A DNA stretch of 64,000 nucleotides from contig QZKV01000007.1 of NCBI GenBank assembly GCA_003599575.1, forward strand, positions 21,538-85,537, written 5' to 3'. This DNA is from Desulfobacteraceae bacterium (GTDB taxonomy: Bacteria > Desulfobacterota > Desulfobacteria > Desulfobacterales > Desulfosarcinaceae). Of this stretch, positions 33,601-42,763 are shown in pieces (within the stretch, counting starts at the first letter, position 1; each line of letters starts with the position of its first letter). Made by a program: the position numbers and the translations under genes. Below the pieces are notes generated by a model. The model searched no databases. It had not been told where the DNA came from and saw only the letters and a list, made by a program, of their open reading frames with translations.

Positions 33601-34761
33601 CTAACGGGCAAACGCAACCGCCGATCCCCCGAACCGATCGCGGATTTTATCCAAGGCCGCCACCAACCGATCCCGGCGCAAGCCGGTTTGGCATTCTTCT
33701 TCGAACAACGGCAATTGCGCCGGCGGGAAAACCAGGCGGTCGCAGGTCAGGCGCAGGTGGCGTACCCGCGTGCGCCGGGTGACGGCCAGGTGCAGGGCGC
33801 GCCGGGCAAAAGGGAACAGGGCCAGATCGTTGGCCGTGGGCGGTTCCACGCGGATTTGCCGAAAGCATCGCCGGCCGTCGCTGTAGTCCACTGCAATGAC
33901 GACCCGCCGGGCGACGCGCCCCTGCCCGCGCATGATGCGGCCGGCCTTTTCGACCAGCGTATAGAGTGCGGCTTCCATTTTCGACGGGGCGTGGGCGTCG
34001 GTGCCGAAGGTGTGATCCAAAGCCACCTGCAAAGGTTTTTGGCCCGCCGGTCGCACGGTTGCATTGTCCCGGCCGCGTAGGGCCGAGTCGATGAAGGCCG
34101 CCCGCGCGCCCAGGACCACCTCCAGGCGGGCCGTGCCGAGGGCGGTGACCTGATGGACTCGGGTCAGGTTCAATTCGCGCATCCGGGCCAAATCGCAGCC
34201 CTCGATGCCCGGAACCAGCCACACCGGAAGGGGCGCGAGAAAAGCCTCTTCGTCGCCCGGCGCCACGATGTATTCGCCCAGCGGCTTGACCAGCCGCGAG
34301 GCCACCTTGGCCACCAGTTTGTTGCCGGCCAGGGTCCAGATGGGATCCAGGGCCGATGCTCGCAGGGCTTGGCGGCGCAGGCGCCAGGCCACATCCACGG
34401 GCGGACCGAACAGGCGGCTGGTGCCGGTCACATCCACGAACAGATGACCGTCCTGTTCGCCGGGTTCGATGAGGGGCGAGTAGGGCAGGACCTGGCGCAG
34501 CAGATCGGCCATGGCCTGCTCGTAGCGGGCCGGCTGAGGCGGCCGTATGGCCGCATCGCGGCACAAGCGCGCAGCCCTGTCCAGCGGCATGCCTTTGCGC
34601 ACCCCGGCCTGATAAGCCTCTTCGCTCATGTCGTAGACTGTGGCCCGGGCCGCCCCTGCGGGTGCAATGAGGAGCGGGCGGCTTTCCAGTCGGCGGTCCA
34701 GGCGCCGTTCCACTGCCACGGCGAAATCGGCGACATTGAGATGGATGATTGAACGATCCAT
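33601..34761 (-). CDS. imuB: ImuB-type inactive Y-family polymerase
   Basis: The start is ATG 34761 (MDRSIIHLNVADFAVAVE); the track ORF extends into a simple repeat. The fold is that of Y-family polymerases, but the catalytic positions are altered. The first carboxylate motif (HxDMD in DinB) reads HLNVA, and the SIDE motif reads QDGHLFVDVT, without the Glu. A clamp-binding motif QLPLF lies near the C-terminus. ImuB is a non-catalytic adaptor that binds the sliding clamp and DnaE2 during mutagenesis. The usual partner imuA is absent from this operon. Confidence 0.9.
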   Translation of the reverse strand: MDRSIIHLNVADFAVAVERRLDRRLESRPLLIAPAGAARATVYDMSEEAYQAGVRKGMPLDRAARLCRDAAIRPPQPARYEQAMADLLRQVLPYSPLIEPGEQDGHLFVDVTGTSRLFGPPVDVAWRLRRQALRASALDPIWTLAGNKLVAKVASRLVKPLGEYIVAPGDEEAFLAPLPVWLVPGIEGCDLARMRELNLTRVHQVTALGTARLEVVLGARAAFIDSALRGRDNATVRPAGQKPLQVALDHTFGTDAHAPSKMEAALYTLVEKAGRIMRGQGRVARRVVIAVDYSDGRRCFRQIRVEPPTANDLALFPFARRALHLAVTRRTRVRHLRLTCDRLVFPPAQLPLFEEECQTGLRRDRLVAALDKIRDRFGGSAVAFAR

Positions 34762-34902
34762 TTTGAGTTTGTTGGGTTCGTTGAGTTTGTCGGGTTGTTG
34801 GTTATGGGAAAAAATGGATGATGTGAACGCCATTGACCGTCCATGCCGTCCTACCCTTGGGTGCCCCGGTGCCTGAATTGAACCAAAGATTCGCCCCCTG
34901 AA

Positions 34903-35727
34903 TTATTTGCCGAACAGTTGTTCCATCAGCATTTGCGCATTGCGTGGCGCCTGGGCGTGCACGTGGTTGTTGAAAAAAATAATGCCGCTGTGCGCCCGGG
35001 CCGCCATTTTAGGAATAGTGACCTGGCTCCAGGGCTGCAACTCGGACGCACTGTAAAGATAATCGAACTGTTTTTGCAGGTTGCCCGAATTCCAGCCCCG
35101 GGCGTTGCGACCGTGGAATCGGATGTACAAAAGGTCAGGATTGGTCACCACATCCAGGGAGGGAAACAGATAGGGTAGATCCGGCACATCCACGGCCACC
35201 AGTGTGACCCGGCGCCGTTCGAGCTCGGCAAACACCCGGTCCACCGCCCAGGAGCAGTGGCGGAACTCCACGGCCACCGGCAGGCCGTCCAATTCATCCA
35301 GCAGATGGGCCAGGTAGCTGCGATTGGCGTCGCATCGTTTGAACGAGGGAGGCAATTGGACCAACAGGGCCGGCATCCGGCCGGCCTGCACCAGCGGTGT
35401 AATGCCTTCCCGAAACTGGATTACCTGTCCGCGCCACCCATGCAGATCGATTTCGTGGGTCATGGTCCGGGTCAGCTTGGCGGCGAAACCGAAACCGGCC
35501 GGTACCCTGGGGAGCATGCGCTCGATGGCTTCGGCCTTGGGCATCTGATACCAGGTGTAATTCAGTTCGGTAACGGCAAACCGGCGGGCGTACAGCGACA
35601 GCATCTCCCGCGCGGGGGTGCCGGGCGGATAAAAACCGGCATCGCTCCACTCGGGATAGGTATAACCGCTGGTGCCCACCCGCAGGCCGCAGGAGGGGGG
35701 TATCGTATCCTTCTTGGATGGTTCCAT
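34903..35727 (-). CDS. DUF72 (YecE-like) protein in the SOS operon
   Basis: The 274-residue protein is a TIM-barrel DUF72 member with RVGTSGYTYPEW at the start, TELNYTWYQMP, FAAKLTRTMTHE, VAVEFRHCSW and IRFHGRNARGWNSG. Biochemical function of the family is not settled; I do not assign one. It sits between lexA and imuB on the same strand, where imuA usually lies in lexA-imuA-imuB-dnaE2 operons. That placement suggests a role in DNA damage response, which is inference from neighbourhood. Confidence 0.88.
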   Translation of the reverse strand: MEPSKKDTIPPSCGLRVGTSGYTYPEWSDAGFYPPGTPAREMLSLYARRFAVTELNYTWYQMPKAEAIERMLPRVPAGFGFAAKLTRTMTHEIDLHGWRGQVIQFREGITPLVQAGRMPALLVQLPPSFKRCDANRSYLAHLLDELDGLPVAVEFRHCSWAVDRVFAELERRRVTLVAVDVPDLPYLFPSLDVVTNPDLLYIRFHGRNARGWNSGNLQKQFDYLYSASELQPWSQVTIPKMAARAHSGIIFFNNHVHAQAPRNAQMLMEQLFGK

Positions 35728-35760
35728 GGAACGTGAATATCCCTTTTAATCCCTCATGGG

Positions 35761-35780
35761 GGCCGGGGTCGGTATCGGAA
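35761..35780. repeat. Short GGGGTCGGTATCGG fragment, possible copy C of the dispersed repeat
   Basis: About 20 bp matching the CGGGGTCGGTATCGG segment of copies A and B lies between lexA and DUF72. The rest of the element is missing, so it may be a decayed remnant or chance. Confidence 0.35.
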
Positions 35781-35831
35781 GATGGTATATTTCGCAAACC
35801 ACCCGTGTGCCGCGATAAGAACAGCATTCCC

Positions 35832-36464
35832 TCACCCGATGCCCTCCGGCCCCCTGTGCACCCCCACCACCTTGCCTTGGACCAGGACCGCATCGAAGTC
35901 GTAAAACATCGGTTTGAATTTGGGATTTTCCGGCCGCAATTCTATTCGGTTTTTAAGTAAGAAGAAGCGCTTGACGGTGGCTTCGTCGTTGTGCACCAGG
36001 GCGACAATGATTTCGCCGTTGCGGGCATACTGACGCGGTGTGCAAATGGCCAGGTCGCCGTCGAGGATGGCGGCATTGCGCATGGAATCGCCCTGCACCC
36101 GCAAGGCAAACAAATGTTGCTCCTTAAACAGGGTTGTGTCCAGGACCAGCGTGCCATCCCATTCCTGCTGGGCGTACATGGGCAGCCCGGCGGTGACACG
36201 CCCGATGATGGGGATTTCACGCCAGCGGTGGGCGGCGGCGGTTTGATGCGCCTGATTGAGCAGATAAATGGTGCGGCTGTAGCGTCCCTCGCGCTTGATA
36301 CAGCCCTTGTCTTCCAGGGTCTTGAGGCCCTGGGCCACGGCTGCATGGCTGATGCCCAGGTCAGCGGCGGCTTGACGCAGGCTGGGGGCCCGGCCCTGTT
36401 TATTGATTATACGATCCAAGTAATCGAAAAGCTGCTGTTGTTTGGCAGAAAGTCGAAGCGACAT
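35832..36464 (-). CDS. lexA: LexA-family repressor
   Basis: The protein has an N-terminal winged helix (LSAKQQQLFDYLDRII, SLRQAAADLGISHAAVAQ), a cleavage site Ala-Gly in GRVTAGLP, the catalytic Ser in GDSMRNAA and Lys in EATVKRFF. These mark a self-cleaving SOS repressor. The start is ATG 36464 after AAGGGG; GTG 36470 is an alternative. LexA heads the lexA-DUF72-imuB-dnaE2 operon and would repress it until DNA damage. In its recognition helix ISHAAVAQ differs from E. coli LexA, so its operator may differ. Confidence 0.95.
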   Translation of the reverse strand: MSLRLSAKQQQLFDYLDRIINKQGRAPSLRQAAADLGISHAAVAQGLKTLEDKGCIKREGRYSRTIYLLNQAHQTAAAHRWREIPIIGRVTAGLPMYAQQEWDGTLVLDTTLFKEQHLFALRVQGDSMRNAAILDGDLAICTPRQYARNGEIIVALVHNDEATVKRFFLLKNRIELRPENPKFKPMFYDFDAVLVQGKVVGVHRGPEGIG

Positions 36465-36548
36465 GCGCACCCCTTGTCCGTTGTGGGTTGCCCGGTTGCG
36501 CCGACATGATCCCGGAACGCCCTGGGCGCATCGTTGAATTACGCTTCT

Positions 36549-36593
36549 ACTATAGCGGGAAAAATGTAAATGTCAATGTAAAGTAAATGTAAA
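36549..36593 (-). promoter_or_regulatory. Consensus promoter and phased repeats upstream of lexA
   Basis: On the minus strand TTGACA (36571-36576) and TATAGT (36549-36554) are separated by 16 bp. Three copies of TTTACATT (seen as AATGTAAA at 36563, 36575 and 36586 on the plus strand) overlie the spacer and -35, spaced 12 and 11 bp apart, so they fall on one helix face. They are good candidates for the LexA operator of this operon. Confidence 0.65.
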
Positions 36594-36740
36594 GAACGTC
36601 TTTAATGCATTCTGGCATTGCAAGGGTGCTTTTTGCGGACGCTGATGGACCTGCAGTATTGGCGCTGGGGATAAGCTGTCTACAGGCAAATTCGTGCCTA
36701 AAATACCTATTCGTATGCACGTTGCCGGATGGGTCGGCGT

Positions 36741-37256
36741 TCACTTCGGCCCGGAACCCGTCAACTCCCTCAGATCGATCTCTCCCCTTGAATCGAAGGG
36801 TATCTTGTCCAACCAGCCTGAGTCGCCCAAACGCAGGTGGCCTTTGACCGCGTAAGTCCATTGTTCGGCCGGGGTAGCGCCCTGCTGAAAGCCCCTCAAC
36901 AGGCGATAGGCGATATCCACCATGTGGAACAGAGAAGCGTACACCGTGACGGGGACAATGTCGCTGCTGTAGGCGGCGATTTCTTTTTGGGGATTGGCCA
37001 CTCCCTTGGCGATGTGACGGCCTTCAAGGGACAGATCACATTCGACTCCGCGAATCGGCAAAGCGACATCGTTGGGATTGACTACGCGCAGATCGACTTG
37101 AAAAACACTTTCGAAACTTCTGATCTCCTGCACCCGGATGCCGGCCAAGCTGATGTAAGGCTTTTCAAAGCGGGTCCCCAAAGTGACGCAACCGTTCACC
37201 ACCGCGAAAGCACAGACCACGAAAGCAAGCCACCATTGATGATGAACCGCTTTCAT
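36741..37256 (-). CDS. LEA14/WHy-domain lipoprotein
   Basis: The 171-residue protein has a lipoprotein signal with lipobox VNGC, then a LEA type 2 (water stress and hypersensitive response) beta-sandwich: LAGIRVQEIRSFESVFQVDLRVVNPND, LPIRGVECDLSLEGRHIAKGV. The bacterial LEA14-like lipoproteins are of unclear role and probably sit at the outer membrane. It lies 27 bp downstream of the AsmA gene on the same strand and is probably cotranscribed with it, which suggests envelope maintenance. Confidence 0.88.
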   Translation of the reverse strand: MKAVHHQWWLAFVVCAFAVVNGCVTLGTRFEKPYISLAGIRVQEIRSFESVFQVDLRVVNPNDVALPIRGVECDLSLEGRHIAKGVANPQKEIAAYSSDIVPVTVYASLFHMVDIAYRLLRGFQQGATPAEQWTYAVKGHLRLGDSGWLDKIPFDSRGEIDLRELTGSGPK

Positions 37257-37283
37257 AAGTTTATTTTCAGTAATGGATGAATG

Positions 37284-39290
37284 TCACTTCTCCCGACCGC
37301 CGGGGCCCAGTCTTTTAAACAGATCCTGGGCCTTTTTTTCCAAACCTTTTTTGAGTTCATCTTCCCGGGGGATCGCTTTTTTAAGGGTTTCCTTATCCGG
37401 CAGATCCTGCTTAAGAATGGCTTTTAGATCAGGCCTGTACTTGGGCTTCTCGAATGTGCCGCCGACCAGCACCGGGACCATGATGCCCGCGCGCTCTTTG
37501 ATATCGCCCTGTCCCTTCAGTGTGGCCACAAATTTGGGTTCGACACGAATATCGAGTGTTTCCTGCGCCAGATCAGCGTTGCCGCCAGCCTCCACGCGCA
37601 ACAACGGGGACACCAGCCGGGCATTGTCGAGTTTGGCCAGTCCGTCTGCAATTGAAAACGGTATCAACAATTCGCTGAAGTCGGTGCGCGGCTTTTCGGC
37701 CGGCTTTTCGGCCAGGCCGAAAGCGGATTGCACGTTGCGCACCATACCGGCCAAATCAATACCCACAATGGCGCCCTCATTGAATTTGAGCTCTCCTTTT
37801 CCGTTCAAGGTCCGCCGGATCTGATCCGGCTGATCGCCGATCATCTGCAGCGAAATGGCGGCGTTGACCACACCTTCGAGGAACTCTTTTTTCATGACAT
37901 CATTGAGCAGCGGTCCGGCCCGGACATTGCTGACGGACAAGTCCGCCTCGCTGCGCGGGGTGTCCTGCTGCACATTGATGGTGCTCGCAATGGATATGCG
38001 GCCGTCATAAAGGTCGATGTTCAGGGGATCGATGCGGATGATCCCGTTGTTCGCCTTGGCTTTCAGCGCTATGTTCCGGGTGCGCGCATTTTTGACCTTC
38101 AATTCGTTTACCCTGATCTGCGCGTCCATTACCAGCTTACGCAAAGGGGCATAGTCGGTCTTTTTTGCGGGTGGTGCAGTGCCGGTGCCGGGCGCCTCCG
38201 GCGTCTCGCCCGGTTTCTCTTCCGATGGCTGCGGCTGCGGCAGGTAACGGTCCAGATCGATGCGATCCAGCGCGGCCTCCAGTTGGATATTGGGCTTGGC
38301 AAACTCGGTGGCCTGGGCGGAGAAGGTCACTTGGGATTGATCCAATGTCAGGGTGCCTTCGGAGGTGAATCGGTCCGGTGTACCGCTCAATTTGACGGAA
38401 AAAGCCAGCTTCGTTAAAGCACTTTTGTCGGCCGGTTCGACTGGAAGCGGCTGCTTCAAATCGGCCATGACGTTGCGCAAGGAAAAGGGGGCGACCTGCA
38501 CGTTCATAACCGCCTGCGGCGAATCCACCGGGTTTTCGACGCGGCCCTGCATTCGGATTTTGATTCGATCGAGTAATTCAGCTGTAACATCTATATCTAT
38601 AGGACCTTTGCCGGGATCGCTGCCCACCGGTCCCACCATACCGCCCAGGCGGATCGGATGACCGTCGGCGGCGGCGCTGAAATCCATCCGGATGGGTCGA
38701 TTGAGGGAGACATCGGTCAGGTTGACCTGGATATCTTTGATTTCATGGCGGGTACCGGCGGCGTGGTCGATGTACTGCAGACTTCCGTCCGTGATAGCGA
38801 ATTGCCCGACCGCCAGATCTTTGATGGGCAGTGGTCTTTTATCCGGCGGCCGGCCTTGGGGCGGGGGGGCAGGCCCCGTTTGGGTCTTACCGCCAAGTCC
38901 TTCCCAGTTGCTTCGACCGTCCTTTTGCTTGATCAGCACGATCCGGGGATCATTGACCACAAACCGTTTGACTTCATATTCCCCAAACAGCAGCGGCCAT
39001 AGCTTGACGCGGATCTCGAACAATCCAATGGAAGCGAAATCCTCTTCTCCGAATCCGGGTGGATTGCCCAGGTGAAGGTCATGCACCGCCACGCCGATCC
39101 ACGGGAACACCGAGGGTTCGATTTCGCCACCCACCGTGACTGGCCGCCCAAGGGCCTTGGAGGCCTGGGCCTCGATTTGAGGTTTGTATCGATCAAAGTT
39201 GATCACCATGGGAGCGACCAAAACCGCCACAAGGACGATCACCACCAGGCCGGCGACAATGATCAGGAGCCACTTGATTGCTTTAGACAT
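37284..39290 (-). CDS. AsmA-family protein
   Basis: The 668-residue product begins with a single membrane anchor (WLLIIVAGLVVIVLVAVLVA) followed by the AsmA N-terminal signature (NFDRYKPQIEAQASKALGRPVTVGGEI). A long beta-rich periplasmic body ends in the conserved AsmA C-terminal domain (IVGIDLAGMVRNVQSAFG, FSELLIPFSIADGLAKLDNARL). AsmA-like proteins are bridge-type envelope proteins implicated in phospholipid transport to the outer membrane. A Pro-rich linker lies near 360-380. AAAGGAAG precedes ATG 39290; the LEA14 lipoprotein follows. Confidence 0.93.
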   Translation of the reverse strand: MSKAIKWLLIIVAGLVVIVLVAVLVAPMVINFDRYKPQIEAQASKALGRPVTVGGEIEPSVFPWIGVAVHDLHLGNPPGFGEEDFASIGLFEIRVKLWPLLFGEYEVKRFVVNDPRIVLIKQKDGRSNWEGLGGKTQTGPAPPPQGRPPDKRPLPIKDLAVGQFAITDGSLQYIDHAAGTRHEIKDIQVNLTDVSLNRPIRMDFSAAADGHPIRLGGMVGPVGSDPGKGPIDIDVTAELLDRIKIRMQGRVENPVDSPQAVMNVQVAPFSLRNVMADLKQPLPVEPADKSALTKLAFSVKLSGTPDRFTSEGTLTLDQSQVTFSAQATEFAKPNIQLEAALDRIDLDRYLPQPQPSEEKPGETPEAPGTGTAPPAKKTDYAPLRKLVMDAQIRVNELKVKNARTRNIALKAKANNGIIRIDPLNIDLYDGRISIASTINVQQDTPRSEADLSVSNVRAGPLLNDVMKKEFLEGVVNAAISLQMIGDQPDQIRRTLNGKGELKFNEGAIVGIDLAGMVRNVQSAFGLAEKPAEKPRTDFSELLIPFSIADGLAKLDNARLVSPLLRVEAGGNADLAQETLDIRVEPKFVATLKGQGDIKERAGIMVPVLVGGTFEKPKYRPDLKAILKQDLPDKETLKKAIPREDELKKGLEKKAQDLFKRLGPGGREK

Positions 39291-39601
39291 TCTATCTTCC
39301 TTTGCACATGGAATGAAATGTCAGGCGCCGGCGGCAGTGCGCATCCCGCGGTATGATGACTTCACCCCACATGGTGCCTGCAAGCTAAGGCATTTTAGTG
39401 CCATGTAAAGATAAGAGAACTTGCACGACCCCTGTTGAAAAGGCCGCAAGACCGCAAGACCAGTGAAGTAATGACCACATATGGATTGCCATAGGCATCA
39501 CGGACGAATGGAGTTGGAATTGCCTTTTCACACGCCTTTGATTATGTTCTGGCCGGTACAGACGTTTGAACCGCATTTTGGTATCCGAACTTGAGCCTAC
39601 G
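39291..39601. other. 311-bp divergent gap between asmA-like and rarA genes
   Basis: This region should hold both divergent promoters. I see only a small GCCGCAAGACC tandem pattern near 39430-39460 and no convincing -35/-10 pair, terminator or RNA structure. Confidence 0.4.
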
Positions 39602-40966
39602 ATGACCCAGGATCTATTCGAGTCCATAAACGACCCTCCGGTCGCGGAATCCAGGCCCCTGGCCGAACGCATGCGGCCGCGCAACCTGCAAGAATTTATC
39701 GGCCAATCCGAGATGGTTGGACCGGGCAGCTTGCTGGCCGAAGCCATACGCCATGACCGTATTTTCTCAATCATCTTCTGGGGCCCTCCGGGTTCAGGCA
39801 AAACCACCTTGGCCCGGATCATCGCCAAGGACAGCCGATCCTACTTTGTTCATTTTTCCGCCGTCTTGTCCGGCATGAAGGAGATCCGCGGGGTCATCGA
39901 GCAGGCCCATGAACAACTCAAATTGAACCGAAGACGAACCATTTTGTTCGTAGACGAGATTCACCGGTTCAACAAAGCCCAGCAGGATGCGTTTCTGCAG
40001 CATGTCGAAAGCGGCTTGCTGACCCTGATCGGCGCCACCACCGAGAATCCCTCCTTTGAAGTTGTGCCCGCCTTGCTTTCGCGGTGCCGCGTGATGACCC
40101 TCAAAGCCCTGACCGATGGTGACCTGGACGCCATTATCAGGCAGGCATTGGAAGATGACGAACGCGGGTTGGGACGTTATCACCTCAGCCTGGACGACGA
40201 TGCCGGCGCCCACCTGGTGCGAACATGCGACGGTGATGCACGCACGGCGTTGAACAATTTGGAAATGGCGGCCTTTTTGACCCTTGCCCGCCGCGGCCCC
40301 CCATCAGATCACAGCCGGCGGCGCATCGAACTGGACGACATCGAAAACGCCATTCAGCAAAAGGCGCTGCAATATGACAAAACAGGCGAAGAGCACTATA
40401 ACCTGATCTCCGCATTCCACAAAAGCCTGCGCGGCAGCGATCCCGATGCTGCGCTCTATTGGCTGGCGCGCATGCTCATGGCCGGCGAAGATCCTCTTTT
40501 TGTGGCCAGGCGCATGGTCCGATTCGCCTCTGAGGATATCGGCAATGCCGATCCGTATGCATTGCGATTGGCCGTGGCGGCCATGGAAGCTTTTCGCTTC
40601 ATCGGGCCTCCCGAAGGAGAACTCGCGCTGGCCCAGGCGGCCGTCTATATGGCCACCGCTGCCAAAAGCAACAGCATCTATATGGCGTTTAACAAAGTCC
40701 AGGAGGTGATTCGCAAAACCGGCACACTGCCTGTGCCCCTCCATATCCGCAACGCCCCCACCCGATTGATGAAAGAACTGGGTTATGGCCGTGATTACAA
40801 GTATGCCCACGACTATGAAGGAGGCTATGTTGCACAAGCATATCTGCCCGACCAGCTCAAAGAGCAATACTTTTATACAGCCCAGGATCGCGGCTATGAA
40901 AAACTGATCAAACAGCGCCTGGATCAATGGCGCCGTCACGCGGGCCGAAATACCAAACCGAAGTGA
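39602..40966 (+). CDS. rarA: Replication-associated recombination ATPase RarA (MgsA)
   Basis: The protein (454 residues from ATG 39602, [11 protein letters not shown]) is an AAA+ clamp-loader-like ATPase. It has Walker [10 protein letters not shown], Walker [16 protein letters not shown], sensor 1 [11 protein letters not shown] and the C-terminal tetramerisation region ([24 protein letters not shown]). RarA acts at stalled replication forks and interacts with SSB. I moved the start from the TTG at 39566 to the ATG. It is monocistronic and divergent from the AsmA gene. Confidence 0.95.
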   Translation: MTQDLFESINDPPVAESRPLAERMRPRNLQEFIGQSEMVGPGSLLAEAIRHDRIFSIIFWGPPGSGKTTLARIIAKDSRSYFVHFSAVLSGMKEIRGVIEQAHEQLKLNRRRTILFVDEIHRFNKAQQDAFLQHVESGLLTLIGATTENPSFEVVPALLSRCRVMTLKALTDGDLDAIIRQALEDDERGLGRYHLSLDDDAGAHLVRTCDGDARTALNNLEMAAFLTLARRGPPSDHSRRRIELDDIENAIQQKALQYDKTGEEHYNLISAFHKSLRGSDPDAALYWLARMLMAGEDPLFVARRMVRFASEDIGNADPYALRLAVAAMEAFRFIGPPEGELALAQAAVYMATAAKSNSIYMAFNKVQEVIRKTGTLPVPLHIRNAPTRLMKELGYGRDYKYAHDYEGGYVAQAYLPDQLKEQYFYTAQDRGYEKLIKQRLDQWRRHAGRNTKPK

Positions 40967-41246
40967 ACCCTGAAATAAGCGCTTTGCCGGGCCGGGTTTT
41001 TTAAGAGATTACGACAAAGCTCGCCGGACGATCATAAATGCCTTGGCGGCCAAAGCGATGCGGCGCTATTATTTTTCTTCGCAGCCCTGGCATTCGGTCT
41101 CGTTTGGATTTAGTATATAAAGGCTGAACGCAGGGGTGAAAAATGCCGAGGCTACAGTGATCAGCCGCTGTGCAAAGCGGTCCATTGAGAGGATACGGCC
41201 GGGGATTCAAGCCGGAAATTATTGTCCAAACGGGAGGGAATAGAAG

Positions 41247-41870
41247 ATGTCCCAATTGATTGCCTGTAAATCCCGGGATGGCGTCGTGTTCGGCGCGGAC
41301 GGAAAAGCGGTCGATGTGGATGCCAACGGAAATCTGATCGAACTCAGGGTCGATCGTTTGCACCAGCTCTCCGATCATGCCTGCATTTTAAATGGCGGGT
41401 CTGTTGCGGGCGAATCCATGTGTCAGGCGCTCAAGCATTTTGTCGATCAGGAAAACCTTCGCAACGTCGATGATATCTACAGCGCCGCGCTGCCGTTCCT
41501 GGCCACCGAGTATGAGCGCTTCATGCGCAGGAAATGCGAAATTCAGCCCATCGATCCCATCCATCAGGTAACGTTCATTCTCGGGGGATACACTGAGTTC
41601 GATCCTGAAAAGCCGTTTCGCATGTATCTGCTGTGGACCAAGAGGAAGCTGCCCTTGCTGGACAGCGATGAGGTCGGCATCTGTTTCAGTGTCCCGCGCA
41701 TCATCAAACTGGAGCACAGTCTGCACCAGCTTGTGAAACAGGGCGCTGAACTGGATCGCATCATCAGTGTGGTGCGCCATGAGCTGGAACGATTGGCCGA
41801 GATGAACGAAGAAATCTCCGATCCCCTCTCCTACGCTTACATCTCGCAGGAAGGTTTCAAGAGACTGTAG
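41247..41870 (+). CDS. Proteasome-like Ntn-hydrolase with probable Ser nucleophile
   Basis: The 207-residue protein aligns with the proteasome beta/HslV fold: KSRDGVVFGADGKAV matches the DGVV-A-D-RA region. Counting back from that Asp puts Ser2, the residue after Met, at the Thr1 nucleophile position. The usual catalytic Lys33 in KKIYQI-like context appears as Arg (VDRLHQL). GGSVAGES matches the GSxGD loop. After Met removal it could be a Ser-type Ntn peptidase, or an inactive relative. AACGGGAGGG precedes ATG 41247. No partner ATPase or second subunit lies nearby. Confidence 0.75.
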   Translation: MSQLIACKSRDGVVFGADGKAVDVDANGNLIELRVDRLHQLSDHACILNGGSVAGESMCQALKHFVDQENLRNVDDIYSAALPFLATEYERFMRRKCEIQPIDPIHQVTFILGGYTEFDPEKPFRMYLLWTKRKLPLLDSDEVGICFSVPRIIKLEHSLHQLVKQGAELDRIISVVRHELERLAEMNEEISDPLSYAYISQEGFKRL

Positions 41871-41984
41871 GATCGTCCACTCGGATGATTCGTTTATTCG
41901 CGATGCTTCGCTGGGAACCGGTTCTTTTTGGCTTGAACTGGCGCCACCGGCGATCCAAAAAGGGTTTTAGTTTGCCCTATCTAC

Positions 41985-42749
41985 TTACCTCAGCATCACC
42001 CCGCCATCAATGTTTATGGCTGCGCCGACGAGATAGTCTCCTGCCGGCGAGGCTAATAAGACAGCTAAGCCAGCTATTTCCTTTGGATTTCCGATCCGGC
42101 GAGCAGGGATCCTTTTTTTGACCTCTTGTTCGACTTTGGATGCGAGACCCGGGTTCAGGTCGGTGTCGAAGTAGCCTGGACAGATGGCGTTGACCTGGAT
42201 ATTGTATTTGATCAATTCCAGGGCCATGACCTTGGTCAGCAACAAAGCTCCGCCTTTGCTAGCGCAGTAATCGCCGCTGTGGGGCACTGGCATGAAAGAA
42301 GCCACTGAGGTGACATTGATGATCTTGCCGTTCTTCCGCTTGATCATCTCGCGGGCTGCCGCCCGCGAGCAATTGAAGATGCCGGTCAGATTGATCGATA
42401 GCGTCTGCTGCCACTCTTCATCGGGGATATCAACCATAGCCTTGGCACTGCCTGTGATGCCGGCGTTGTTAGCCAGAATATCCACTTGGCCAAATTTTTC
42501 GACCGTGGCAGCGATCATATTCTCTGCATCTTCGACCCGGCTGACGTCGCATCGGACGGGCATAGTCTTGACTCCGAAATCTCGGTTAATTTCGGCTGCG
42601 GCCTTCTCACAGCCCTCGAAGTTCCTGGCGGCGATTATGAGATTTGCCCCTGCGCTGGCCAAGCCTTCAGCGATGCCACGGCCGATGCCCTTGTATCCGC
42701 CAGTGACCACGGCCACTTTCCCCTTAAGATCAAAAATATTCAGAGTCAT
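41985..42749 (-). CDS. SDR-family 3-hydroxyacyl/alcohol dehydrogenase
   Basis: The 254-residue short-chain dehydrogenase has the cofactor motif TGGYKGIGRGIAEG, NNAG (ILANNAGITG), catalytic Ser (NVTSVASF) and YxxxK (YCASK), and the C-terminal INIDGG. The Arg/Asn pattern after the first strand (IIAARN) suggests NADP or NAD use by a FabG-like enzyme. It is the last gene of the 17-gene catabolic cluster and is a plausible oxidant of a 3-hydroxyacyl-CoA or secondary alcohol intermediate. GGGAGGAAG precedes the ATG. Confidence 0.92.
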   Translation of the reverse strand: MTLNIFDLKGKVAVVTGGYKGIGRGIAEGLASAGANLIIAARNFEGCEKAAAEINRDFGVKTMPVRCDVSRVEDAENMIAATVEKFGQVDILANNAGITGSAKAMVDIPDEEWQQTLSINLTGIFNCSRAAAREMIKRKNGKIINVTSVASFMPVPHSGDYCASKGGALLLTKVMALELIKYNIQVNAICPGYFDTDLNPGLASKVEQEVKKRIPARRIGNPKEIAGLAVLLASPAGDYLVGAAINIDGGVMLR

Positions 42750-42763
42750 GTTTCTTCCTCCCG

